Shown here one piece after another: positions 16,150-23,968 of a stretch of 31,495 nucleotides of DNA. Location of the stretch: positions 1 to 31,495 of the forward strand of contig CAZKBP010000050.1 in NCBI GenBank assembly GCA_964551015.1. The letters run 5' to 3'. The notes beneath the pieces were generated by a model that saw only the letters and a program-made list of their open reading frames with translations, was not told the origin of the DNA and made no database searches. How positions within the stretch are numbered: position 1 is the stretch's first letter; each line of letters opens with the position of its first letter. A program made the position numbers and the translations under genes. The DNA is from CAZKBP01 sp964551015 (lineage in GTDB: Bacteria; Bacteroidota; Bacteroidia; Cytophagales; Microscillaceae).

Positions 16150-16275
16150 AAACAGTTAGCACTTTTCATGAGCACTCAGCGGTCAGTAATATCAAATGCA
16201 AGCGCACAAAACTGATCGCTGAGTGCTAATCGCTCACGACTAAATACTGAAAGCACACCAAACTGATCGTTGATT
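16150..16275. repeat. Mosaic of short inverted and direct repeats downstream of E2
   Basis: agcactcagcggtcagt (16171-16187) and actgatcgctgagtgct (16211-16227) are inverted copies with 16 of 17 positions matching; the mismatch would be G-U in RNA. A direct copy of gcacaaaactgatcgctga (16204-16222) recurs as gcacaccaaactgatcgttga (16253-16273), and ttagcact (16156-16163) is complementary to 16222-16229. The hairpin lacks a T tract, so it is not a typical terminator. Confidence 0.7.
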
Positions 16276-16308
16276 ACAAAGCATTAATTAACCATAAACC
16301 ATTATACC

Positions 16309-17034
16309 ATGAAAAAAGTAAAAATGCCTTTTAGCATTATTCTGTTATTGTTGTTTTGTTTGTCCGCCCCCTCTTGTTTGCAAGCACAAAGAGGACCGCT
16401 TAGTAGCCAAACTCGTGAAGTAAGTAACTTCCAAGCGGTACAAGTTTCTCACGGAATTGATCTTTTCTTGACCGATGCGAGCGATTATCGCTTGAAGGTA
16501 GAGGCCAGCGACGACCTCTTAGACGAGATCGAGACTTTTGTAGAAAACAATACGCTAGTCATACGCCTCCGAAAAAATAAAAGCTGGAATTGGCGTAATC
16601 GTCGCACCATAGCTTATGTTTCCCTAGCCAACAATCCACTCCAAAGCATCTATGCTTCTGGTGGTTCTGATGTAGAGGGCAAAACTACGCTCAGAAGTGA
16701 GCAATTAGAAATCAAAGCGAGTGGTGGTAGTGATGTAGAGCTCAATTTGGAAGTGAAAGATTTAAACTGCAAAACCAGTGGAGGCTCTGACCTCAAGCTG
16801 GCAGGAAAAGCAACCAGCGTGAGCCTCACTGCCAGTGGGGGCAGTGATATCGAGGCAAGCGATCTAGAAACCGCAACTTGTACACTCCAAGTTGCGGGAG
16901 GATCGGATGCGAACGTTTACGTCAAAAAAGAGCTTCGCGCCCAAGCCCGTGGTGCTTCTGATATTTCTTACCGAGGCAATCCTAGGGTAGTAGAAGCAAA
17001 TAGCAGCGGTTCTTCGGATATTACCAGAAGGTGA
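16309..17034 (+). CDS. GIN-domain (DUF2807) secreted protein
   Basis: A 241-residue exported protein. The signal peptide is MKKVKMPFSIILLLLFCLSAPSCLQAQ, with cleavage near 27. A Cys lies inside it (SAPSC at about 23), so a lipoprotein is possible, though the AQA-type site looks better. The rest is the putative auto-transporter adhesin head GIN domain (PF10988), a right-handed beta structure: REVSNFQAVQVSHGIDLFLTD...LKVEASDDLLDEIETFVENNTLVIRL, followed by turns carrying the motif SGGSD or a variant at least six times. The family is common in Bacteroidota; its molecular function is not firmly known. A 10-bp perfect hairpin follows at 17066-17094. Confidence 0.9.
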   Translation: MKKVKMPFSIILLLLFCLSAPSCLQAQRGPLSSQTREVSNFQAVQVSHGIDLFLTDASDYRLKVEASDDLLDEIETFVENNTLVIRLRKNKSWNWRNRRTIAYVSLANNPLQSIYASGGSDVEGKTTLRSEQLEIKASGGSDVELNLEVKDLNCKTSGGSDLKLAGKATSVSLTASGGSDIEASDLETATCTLQVAGGSDANVYVKKELRAQARGASDISYRGNPRVVEANSSGSSDITRR

Positions 17035-17065
17035 GATTTGATGCGTTGATCGTCTCATAAATAGT

Positions 17066-17094
17066 GTAAGATACATGGCCGGCGTGTATCTTAC
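17066..17094. terminator. Perfect 10-bp hairpin after the GIN-domain gene
   Basis: gtaagataca (17066-17075) and tgtatcttac (17085-17094) are perfectly complementary around a GC-rich 9-nt loop (tggccggcg), 31 bp after the GIN stop. No T run follows (ctactttgg), so it is an atypical terminator or a regulatory hairpin. Confidence 0.45.
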
Positions 17095-17214
17095 CTACTT
17101 TGGTTAAACCTCAATTACACCGCTTTCAATCTACAATTCTGAAAAAAACAAGTGCTTTTTCTCCACTCACTCTCCCTTACTTAGTATATCTCTATGCACG
17201 TGCGAAATTGAATA

Positions 17215-17292
17215 TTCCCTGCTTTTTAAGATCACTTTCTTTTCTTTTTTATTTTGAGATCGGCTTAAGCTTGCATCTTAAAAAGCAGGGAA
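17215..17292. promoter_or_regulatory. Perfect 18-bp inverted repeat in the gldM leader
   Basis: ttccctgctttttaagat (17215-17232) and atcttaaaaagcagggaa (17275-17292) match perfectly across a 42-base spacer that includes a pyrimidine-rich run and the palindrome gcttaagc. The right arm ends 36 bases before the gldM ATG and overlaps by two bases a second hairpin (aaccat 17291-17296 with atggtt 17302-17307), so the two could compete. No target-site duplication was seen at the ends, which argues against a transposed element; a leader control structure is more likely. Confidence 0.6.
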
Positions 17293-17328
17293 CCATTTTA
17301 TATGGTTTAATCATAAAACAATTTGGCA

Positions 17329-18936
17329 ATGGCTGCTGGAAACAACCGAATCAATCCTCGGCAGAGGATGATCAACTTAATGTATCTGGTGCTGACCGCA
17401 ATGCTTGCCTTGCAAGTCAGTTCTAGTATGGTAGACAAATTTATTTTCTTAAATGATAGTCTTGAGCATTCCCTAGATGCTTCTTTGGGAGCAAGTGAGC
17501 AAGCCCTAGACGCGCTCGAAAAGAAAATCGCAGAAGATGGCAATACCGCCGATGGACAAAAAAATATCCAAAAGGCAAAAGACCTTCGGAAAAAAAGCAC
17601 CCAACTCATTGGCTACATTGACCAACTCAAAAGCCACCTCATCAAGGAAGCCGCCGGGGGAGTCAATCGTAAAACGGGCTTACTCAATTATCCCGAAGAA
17701 GAAACCGAAGTAGAGACTTATATGATCGGTGCCACGGGTAAGGGCAAGGCCTACGAACTCAAAGAAAAATTAGATCAACACGTGGATTATCTTTATCAGG
17801 AGTTTAAGGAGCTGGGCTTTGAGCGTCCTGAAAAGCGAGATGCAGGGGCTTTCCCCTATCTGGCCGAAGGAAACGAGGACAGAGAAATCTATAGAAATGA
17901 CCCTATTCAGCGAAATAAGGACTTTGCAGAGGCTAATTTTGGGCAGACCCCCGTGGTAGCGGCCTTGGCGGTGCTTACGCAAAAACAAAATGAAATCGTT
18001 CGCTATGAGCAAGAGGTTTTTAAGCGACTGGGGGTGAAAAACATCGCGATGTTGCCCAAATTCAACAAAATTGTCGCCCTTGCCTCAGCCGATGCCAAAA
18101 CCATCGCCTCTGGTACAGACTATACGGCTAACATGCTTCTAGCGGCTTCTACCGATCGCCAAGACCTGCGCATGTATGTCAACGGGCAAGAAGTACGAGT
18201 CAAAGATGGGATGGGGCAAGTTCGGATTCCGACGGCGCAACCTGGCCAGAAACAGTGGAAAGGAGAAATTCGCATGAAAATCCGAGGAAAAGATACAGTT
18301 TTTCGCTTTACCGAAAATTTTCAGGTGGTGCAGCCTGTCTTGCTGATTAATAATAAAAACAAATTTCCACTTTATCAGAATTGTGCCAACGAGCTAGAAA
18401 CGGCTGTTCCTGCCTTGGCCGCCAATTATGATCCTGCTTTTCAAGCAAGCAATGGCAAGATCATACCCGGCCCTCGCCTGGGAGATGTAACTTTGGTGCC
18501 TAGTCAGGTAGGGGAATGCGAACTCATCGTGCGGAGTGGTGGTCAAGTAGTCGGCCAGCAAAAGTTTGCCGTGAATCCCGTGCCTCGTCCCAGTATTTAT
18601 ATTGGTAATGCCAATAAAAGGGAAATTGACCCCAGCCAACCCATTCCGAATGTGCCCAAGGTTTACGTGTGGCCGCGCCCGGATGAAACTTTTGCCCGAA
18701 CCCTGCCTAATGAAGCCAATTACCAATTGGGTGCGATCGAAGTACTGCAATTTAGAAGTAATAAGGCCATGGCTCGCCAGACTTTTACGAACGGAGTCAT
18801 CGATATGACGCAATTTCAGCGTCGGCCGGGAGATATTTTTCAAGTAAAAGCCGTGAATATGACCCGACTCAACTTCCAAGGGAAGCCTGAGCCTGCTAAT
18901 CCGGTCAATCCTTATCTGGCTTTTCGCTCCCAATAA
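17329..18936 (+). CDS. gldM: Gliding motility / type IX secretion motor protein GldM (PorM)
   Basis: A 535-residue inner-membrane protein with a large periplasmic part. With GldL it forms the proton-driven motor of T9SS and gliding. The N-terminus AAGNNRINPRQRMINLMYLVLTAMLALQVS is the family hallmark, with one transmembrane helix at about 15-33. An alpha-helical D1 domain (about 35-215) and three beta-rich domains follow; KFNKIVALASADAKTIASGTDYTANMLLAA, VVQPVLLINNKNKFPLYQNCANELE and GGQVVGQQKFAVNPVPRP are typical. The frame also permits TTG 17323, but ATG 17329 gives the conserved start. Length is normal and the gene looks intact. gldK, gldL and gldN, usually adjacent, are absent on both sides. 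Two T9SS cargos lie in the window. A terminator follows. Confidence 0.93.
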   Translation: MAAGNNRINPRQRMINLMYLVLTAMLALQVSSSMVDKFIFLNDSLEHSLDASLGASEQALDALEKKIAEDGNTADGQKNIQKAKDLRKKSTQLIGYIDQLKSHLIKEAAGGVNRKTGLLNYPEEETEVETYMIGATGKGKAYELKEKLDQHVDYLYQEFKELGFERPEKRDAGAFPYLAEGNEDREIYRNDPIQRNKDFAEANFGQTPVVAALAVLTQKQNEIVRYEQEVFKRLGVKNIAMLPKFNKIVALASADAKTIASGTDYTANMLLAASTDRQDLRMYVNGQEVRVKDGMGQVRIPTAQPGQKQWKGEIRMKIRGKDTVFRFTENFQVVQPVLLINNKNKFPLYQNCANELETAVPALAANYDPAFQASNGKIIPGPRLGDVTLVPSQVGECELIVRSGGQVVGQQKFAVNPVPRPSIYIGNANKREIDPSQPIPNVPKVYVWPRPDETFARTLPNEANYQLGAIEVLQFRSNKAMARQTFTNGVIDMTQFQRRPGDIFQVKAVNMTRLNFQGKPEPANPVNPYLAFRSQ

Positions 18937-18986
18937 AGATTATAAACCAGCTTTTGTTTTTCTTTCGTTCACTTCTTCGGATCAGG

Positions 18987-19009
18987 CCACGGTATTTTGC
19001 CGTGGTCTT
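18987..19009 (+). terminator. Terminator after gldM
   Basis: ccacgg (18987-18992) pairs perfectly with ccgtgg (19000-19005) around a 7-nt loop, followed by tcttt. It lies 50 bp after the gldM stop. The rest of the 18937-19272 gap shows only short direct repeats (ctgactgccaacta and accgccaactaactgcc, about 19117-19175). Confidence 0.7.
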
Positions 19010-19272
19010 TCCGTATCTCAGTGTTGTGGGCTTTGAGTATGTAGCTTTCGGCGATTAATTACTTGTAATGAGCGTTCGTTTCGTGTTTTGGATTGATCTT
19101 CTCGCCTGAGAATTCAAAGCTGACTGCCAACTATTAATTGAACAGTGGATGCTTACCGCCAACTAACTGCCTCCAAAAATCTTTTTCCAAGCAAAACTTT
19201 TTTTATTTTTATTCGGTAACAATATTAATTCGGATACTTATTACAATCTCCTATTATAGACTAATTGTTTTA

Positions 19273-19662
19273 ATGAAAAATATCTCACTCGAAACCAGAA
19301 ACCTCTACCGTGCCCTCGGGGAGTTAGCCTATGTGATTGCGCGTGCTGATGATCGCACCACGAAAATGGAACGTATTGTTTTTCAAGAAGCGGTTAAAGA
19401 AGATTTAGGTAAAGAAAGTTGGTTGGCTCAAGACCGTTTTGATTGGCTGGATAAACAAGGCGATAAAGTCAATGTAAACGAAGCCTACCATCGCGTGATG
19501 TATACTTTTCGTCTTAACCAAACGGCGATTACCGAAAATTTGATCGAGAAATTTATCTCTGTTTTGGACAAGGTCGGGGGCGTATTTGGCATTACCGATC
19601 AGGAACTAGACCTCATTGAGCGTTTTCGAGAAGATGCGACCAAACTTTACCGAGAGAAGTAA
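19273..19662 (+). CDS. Small TerB-like helical cytoplasmic protein
   Basis: 129 residues starting at ATG 19273. The frame is open up to 19138, but the extra N-terminal residues are low-complexity and translated from AT-rich leader, so that start was rejected. The protein appears all-helical: GELAYVIARADDRTTKMERIVFQEAVKEDLG resembles the first half of TerB/DjlA-type modules (helix, acidic loop, helix), and KFISVLDKVGGVFGITDQELDLIERFREDATKLY resembles the second half. TerB-like domains bind metal or phosphate in stress systems, but no ter genes lie nearby, so function is open. It has no signal peptide. A bidirectional terminator follows. Confidence 0.65.
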   Translation: MKNISLETRNLYRALGELAYVIARADDRTTKMERIVFQEAVKEDLGKESWLAQDRFDWLDKQGDKVNVNEAYHRVMYTFRLNQTAITENLIEKFISVLDKVGGVFGITDQELDLIERFREDATKLYREK

Positions 19663-19722
19663 GGGGTAGTGAGTTGTCCCTTATCAATTGCATTTTTTTG
19701 GTTTGATCCTATGCTTTTTTAG

Positions 19723-19766
19723 AAAAAAAAAAGCCCGACTTCTTCACAGAGAAGCCAGGCTTTTTC
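19723..19766. terminator. Bidirectional terminator between convergent genes
   Basis: An A run with aagcc at its end (to about 19734) pairs with ggcttttt (19758-19765). An inner stem cttct/agaag encloses tcaca. T runs are present on both strands, so it can serve both the TerB-like gene (plus) and the 901-residue protein gene (minus), which converge here. Confidence 0.88.
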
Positions 19767-19783
19767 TATTATAGGAAGGAAGT

Positions 19784-22489
19784 TTACTCTTTCGAGAACT
19801 TTACGGTACGCTCCATCCCATCCGCGTTGATCTTTACCACGTAGATTCCTTTGGGTAGATCACCCAATTCCAAGTGAGATTCAAACGCCATATCCAACTC
19901 TTGGTTACTTTCTTTGACCAAACGACCCATGAAGTTGTAGATTTTGACGTTGATAACACCGGTTTCTGGTATCACGAATTCCTCTTCCTCAGAAAAATCT
20001 AAGTGGAGTTCCCCTGCCGAAGGGTTGGGATACAAATGTACAGGTCCTGACTCGACCTCAGAGCGGCTGGTGTTGGGAGCATCTGCCGATACGATTTGGT
20101 TTTTATCCTTGAAAGCGTCCAGATACACGATGGCATCAATATCAAAACCATCACCGACGCGGTTAAAGGCAGGACGACCGTTTAGGTTACAACGGAAATC
20201 TTTGATGATCGCGTTTGGATTGGTAATATCCACGGCCTTCACGTATTGTGCCCAAGGCAACTTGCCTGCTAAGTCAAACTCACTGTCTAGCCCTTCTTCG
20301 CACTCGGAATTACTTTTACCAACAGACACCCAATTTTCTCCATCCTGAGAAACAAAGAACTCAGCCTGCTCAGGATAACGGCGGAAAGGCGCATTGCCAT
20401 AAGTTGTTTCATAGACTTTGAAATCATTCGCGTTAGGCAAGTCAAAAATAACGTAGTCAAAGCGAACCGTCATGTAACCACGGCTAGCATTTACCCCATT
20501 TCTGCTACCATCTCCCAAACCTAAGGAAGCAAATTTAGGCTTGCTATCCAAGGCGTCAGGCTTACCCAAGGCATTTTCGCCCTGAACACGATAGCCTTGT
20601 ATGGCTTGGTTGTCCTTGCGCAGACCGGGCTCATAAGCCACGACCTCGGCGGCCGTACCTACCGTTAGCTCGGTTTCTGCGGGTAGCCCTACGGCAGAGC
20701 CATTCAGACAGATTGCACCGTCTACATCGTAACCATCGGTAACCACTGGCAGGCGATCATCAAAATCGTGTGGATCACTCACATCAATAATTTTGATAAA
20801 CTGTGCCCATTCCAAAGGCCCTAGGTCAAAGCTGGCATCGTCTCGGCAGGCACGCCCTAAGTAGATAAAAGAACGACCATCTTGAGAAGCAAACACATCG
20901 GCCTGCTCAGGATAATCCTCGCAAGTTTCGGCTTCTAGCTCTTGGAAGCTGGTTTCAAAGATTTGAACATCCGGGCCAGGGCCATTGGCAAAGGGTTGGA
21001 AGAATTTCAGGGTAATTTCACCCCCAAAACCAAGAGATACGAAGTTGAAAGGCTGAGGACGATCATCGTCTTCGGGTGGGCCGAGCACGTTGTCTAGAAT
21101 TTGTCTTTCGGGAGCTACCATTCTGCCTTCCTTCGTTCTGCCGGGGAAATAGGAAACTACCTCAGAAACGCCTGTACAGTTAGGATCAGGTGTAACATTG
21201 CTCAGGATAAAGCCCAGCTCGCCGTCGCTCTTTGCTCCTTGGCTTCCTTGGATAGAGCCCGTTACTTCCAAACAACTATATTCTCTTGAAGATTGGGCAG
21301 ACACCGTGGACTGACCTAGCCCTGTAAGTGCTACTTTTTGACTTTCATCACCCTGACCTTGGAAGGTTCCTCTCGCTACTTCTTCTAGTTTTCCATCAAC
21401 TACATCATAAGCGATCCAAAGTCCTTCTTCACCTTCAAAAAGCTCCGAAACATTAAATTCTACCAAGTTGAACTTCGCTCCAAAAGCAAGACGTAAACCT
21501 TCAGTTTCACGTGTGCTAGGGTTATAGTTAATCTCTGCATTGCCATCACCCGGCACACCTAATCCACCCGAGTTGAGATCATTAGGATCCTCACCTGGAA
21601 CAAATATCTCCGGATCAGCTTGTATAAAGAATTCACTATCACTATCCTTTACAGATACGGCCAATGAAACCCAGTTATCAAAGCTCTGACCACCTCCGAT
21701 TACTCGACCAGCCTCAGGAACAGGTTGGCAAGTAGGGCGAATACTTTGTAAGAAGAAATCGCTATTATCTCGTAGGGTAGTATTAGCTTGCGTGTTATTG
21801 GCGGGCGTAGCGATAAATTCTATATAACGGTAAGGAGCGGAGGTACGAATCTGGAATCTAGCGATGCCTGGATCTTGTTCCCTACGGAAAGGGGTAATTG
21901 CTTCAAAAACACCTGAGCCTACCACTTGGAAATTCTCATCTAAGGCACGGTAAGCACCTGTTTCTCCGATACGGTTATTTTCTAAACTGTAAAAGCGAGA
22001 TACCACGACATCAGCTCCCGTGAATTCAGCGCAAGAACCAAAATCGAGCAATAAACGATCAGAACGCCCTAGTTGAGGGATGTAATTGATTTGATCATTG
22101 ATACGCGGATTTTTTGAAGTGTTGGCACTCACGCCTACTCCAAAGTCAGACATGGCTAAATTGCCCGTGGAACCCTCGAAGAAGGCTTCCCCTCCTCGAT
22201 GATATGCAGAAAGCTCGTCTCTCTCGTAGCGTTCACGGTTGAGGGTAGCAGCTTTGGTAAAGAAGTGAATCTTACTGAAAGAACCACGCACGTCGTTGAT
22301 ATCACCACCTACTAATTCATCACAGGAAATTTCACAAGTATTTTGTGCCTGCAAAGGGTTGGCAGTCAACCCTAGCATCATTAAACCTAAACAGAAATAA
22401 GCCAAACAGGACTGAAACCCTTGGTATTCAGACCTTGAGGAATGGGAACCAGCGGATTGCCATCCCTCCATTAATAAATGTCTCATCAT
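19784..22489 (-). CDS. T9SS-secreted cell-surface protein with duplicated beta domain
   Basis: 901 residues. A long N-region precedes a signal peptide core (CLAYFCLGLMMLGLTANPLQA, cleavage near 48); ATGs at 22486 and 22471 are alternative starts. The first 430 residues include a Cys-rich start (TCEISCDELVGGDINDV) and a beta-rich region. Two homologous modules of about 160-170 residues follow near 440-600 and 615-790, each with G.PD/GPP...FVSLG.GG..TL.F, .D.(Q/K)(I/V)(F/Y)ET, YPEQA(D/E)(V/F)F(V/A)SQDG, FDL..L.WAQ(F/Y)(I/V)K and DG(Y/F)D(V/I)DAI. Acidic clusters suggest Ca2+ binding, as an inference. The C-terminus (about 820-901; LYPNPSAGELHLDF, LPKGIYVVKINADGMERTVKF) is a T9SS type A sorting domain. 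It is probably a surface or released protein; no enzyme motif was recognised. Confidence 0.88.
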   Translation of the reverse strand: MMRHLLMEGWQSAGSHSSRSEYQGFQSCLAYFCLGLMMLGLTANPLQAQNTCEISCDELVGGDINDVRGSFSKIHFFTKAATLNRERYERDELSAYHRGGEAFFEGSTGNLAMSDFGVGVSANTSKNPRINDQINYIPQLGRSDRLLLDFGSCAEFTGADVVVSRFYSLENNRIGETGAYRALDENFQVVGSGVFEAITPFRREQDPGIARFQIRTSAPYRYIEFIATPANNTQANTTLRDNSDFFLQSIRPTCQPVPEAGRVIGGGQSFDNWVSLAVSVKDSDSEFFIQADPEIFVPGEDPNDLNSGGLGVPGDGNAEINYNPSTRETEGLRLAFGAKFNLVEFNVSELFEGEEGLWIAYDVVDGKLEEVARGTFQGQGDESQKVALTGLGQSTVSAQSSREYSCLEVTGSIQGSQGAKSDGELGFILSNVTPDPNCTGVSEVVSYFPGRTKEGRMVAPERQILDNVLGPPEDDDRPQPFNFVSLGFGGEITLKFFQPFANGPGPDVQIFETSFQELEAETCEDYPEQADVFASQDGRSFIYLGRACRDDASFDLGPLEWAQFIKIIDVSDPHDFDDRLPVVTDGYDVDGAICLNGSAVGLPAETELTVGTAAEVVAYEPGLRKDNQAIQGYRVQGENALGKPDALDSKPKFASLGLGDGSRNGVNASRGYMTVRFDYVIFDLPNANDFKVYETTYGNAPFRRYPEQAEFFVSQDGENWVSVGKSNSECEEGLDSEFDLAGKLPWAQYVKAVDITNPNAIIKDFRCNLNGRPAFNRVGDGFDIDAIVYLDAFKDKNQIVSADAPNTSRSEVESGPVHLYPNPSAGELHLDFSEEEEFVIPETGVINVKIYNFMGRLVKESNQELDMAFESHLELGDLPKGIYVVKINADGMERTVKFSKE

Positions 22490-22846
22490 GGATTTTGTAC
22501 TAATAGTTAGTTTTTAAATAGAAAAAGAGTAGTTGTGACCCAGCCGACTTTTATCCCCTAAGGCATAGAATTTTGCCATAGATTCACTATCATTCCCCTG
22601 AGCTTATACAGGCTCATTGAGAAGTGAGAAAGATCAATGCGTGATTTGCCAAGAATTCTTAGCTAAGAAGATAAATTTCGGATGATTTTAATAGATGAAG
22701 ATGGACTCAAATGGGTTGGTTGAAGAGAAGTGCCCAACGATTAGATGAAATACTTGGTAAACTTACATCTTTTTCACGTGGGATGAAAGGGAAAACTTTG
22801 TTTTTTCGTTAAATATACCTATTTCTTAGTAGAAAAGCGATAATTT
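22490..22846. other. Intergenic gap between two minus-strand genes
   Basis: 357 bases upstream of the 901-residue protein gene and downstream of mscS. It should carry the promoter of the former, but no CAAAnnTA (reverse -7 box) is present. No strong hairpin or RNA gene was recognised. Confidence 0.5.
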
Positions 22847-23935
22847 TCAGGCGTCCGTAGGGAAAGACGATGAATTCTCGGAACTGGTTCGGACTTTGGG
22901 TAAGGCTTGGGGGTAATTTTCATGCACAAACTTCACTAATTCTTCTCGCATTTTGCAGCGAAGATCAAAAGCCTCGGAGGCATTGCGTGCGCTCATCAAC
23001 GCGCGTATTTGCAAACTGCGATCACTCGTATCAGTTACTTGCAAGGCTTTGATACGCCCGTCCCAAAGTGGCTCTCTTTCCAAAAGCTCAAAAAAATAAG
23101 TACGCAGTTCATCCACGGGCAGGCTGTAATCTAAATAGAGGAAAATACTTCCAGTAAGCTCGGTGTTTTGTCGAGTCCAATTCTGGAAGGGCTTCTCTAT
23201 GAAATAGTTTAGAGGAACAACCAAGCGACGCTCGTCCCAAAGTTTAACGGTTACGTAGGTAAGCGTTACCTCCTCGATTCGCCCCCACTCTGACTCTACC
23301 ACGACCACATCATTGATCCGAATGGGTTGCGCGAAAGCCAGTTGAATCCCTGCCACCACGTTGGCAATACTCTTCTGAGCCGCAAACCCAATCACGATCC
23401 CAATCACGCCCGCCGAAGCCAGCAAGCTCACTCCTACCTTCTGCACGGCCTCGAAAGTCATCAAAACAAAAGCGATCGCCGCGATGATAATAATAAAGGC
23501 AATCACCCGCTCGATGACCCGTACCTGAGTTACAATTTTGCGTGTTTCTACATCTTCCTGATCGCTTACATCATAGTAACTGAAAATGACCTCTCTGCTT
23601 ACCGTAAGACTCCGACGAATCAAAATCGTGACGTTGATGATCAAAGCAATCTGAAAAAGCTGCCTCAGTGAGGGGTAAAAATAATCTCCTATTTGCTGGG
23701 CTAGATTGGCCGAAGTAACGCCCACACACAGCAGCCAACAGAGCGTGAGACCGGGATAATACATGTATCTTCTCAGCAAAGGAGGCGATTTGGTGTAGGT
23801 ATTGATAAACCGAAGCCGAAAAACACTAAAAACCAAGTGATAGATTAGGGTTACAATCAGAAGTACCGCCAAAGTGTATAGCAATACTCCCAAGATGCCT
23901 CCTCTTTGATAGATATTTTCAAGCAGTTGATTCAT
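22847..23935 (-). CDS. MscS-family small-conductance mechanosensitive channel
   Basis: A 362-residue inner-membrane channel of the kind that releases solutes when membrane tension rises. About four hydrophobic helices lie in the first 165 residues. The pore helix and MscS signature follow: VGVSLLASAGVIGIVIGFAAQKSIANVVAGIQLAFAQPIRINDVVVVE, then the beta domain WGRIEEVTLTYVTVKLWDERRLVVPLNYFIEKPFQNWTR. The C-terminal alpha/beta domain is present. Compared with the 286-residue E. coli MscS, the extra length is N-terminal helices, as in larger MscS paralogues. It is the last gene of a probable three-gene minus-strand run: 33 bp separate it from the EEP-family gene. Confidence 0.92.
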   Translation of the reverse strand: MNQLLENIYQRGGILGVLLYTLAVLLIVTLIYHLVFSVFRLRFINTYTKSPPLLRRYMYYPGLTLCWLLCVGVTSANLAQQIGDYFYPSLRQLFQIALIINVTILIRRSLTVSREVIFSYYDVSDQEDVETRKIVTQVRVIERVIAFIIIIAAIAFVLMTFEAVQKVGVSLLASAGVIGIVIGFAAQKSIANVVAGIQLAFAQPIRINDVVVVESEWGRIEEVTLTYVTVKLWDERRLVVPLNYFIEKPFQNWTRQNTELTGSIFLYLDYSLPVDELRTYFFELLEREPLWDGRIKALQVTDTSDRSLQIRALMSARNASEAFDLRCKMREELVKFVHENYPQALPKVRTSSENSSSFPTDA

Positions 23936-23968
23936 AGATGATTACACTTCAATATTTTATGCTAAGTA

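Noticed and set aside
17215..17292. MITE-type transposable element before gldM
   Set aside because: The 18-bp arms are perfect, but no target-site duplication flanks them and no second copy lies in the window. It was kept as a leader structure instead.
17100..17426. 108-codon plus-strand frame overlapping the start of gldM
   Set aside because: It crosses the inverted repeat and the conserved gldM N-terminus in another frame, and shows no recognisable domain.
19138..19272. N-terminal extension of the TerB-like protein
   Set aside because: The extra 45 residues come from AT-rich leader sequence and the conserved domain begins right after ATG 19273.
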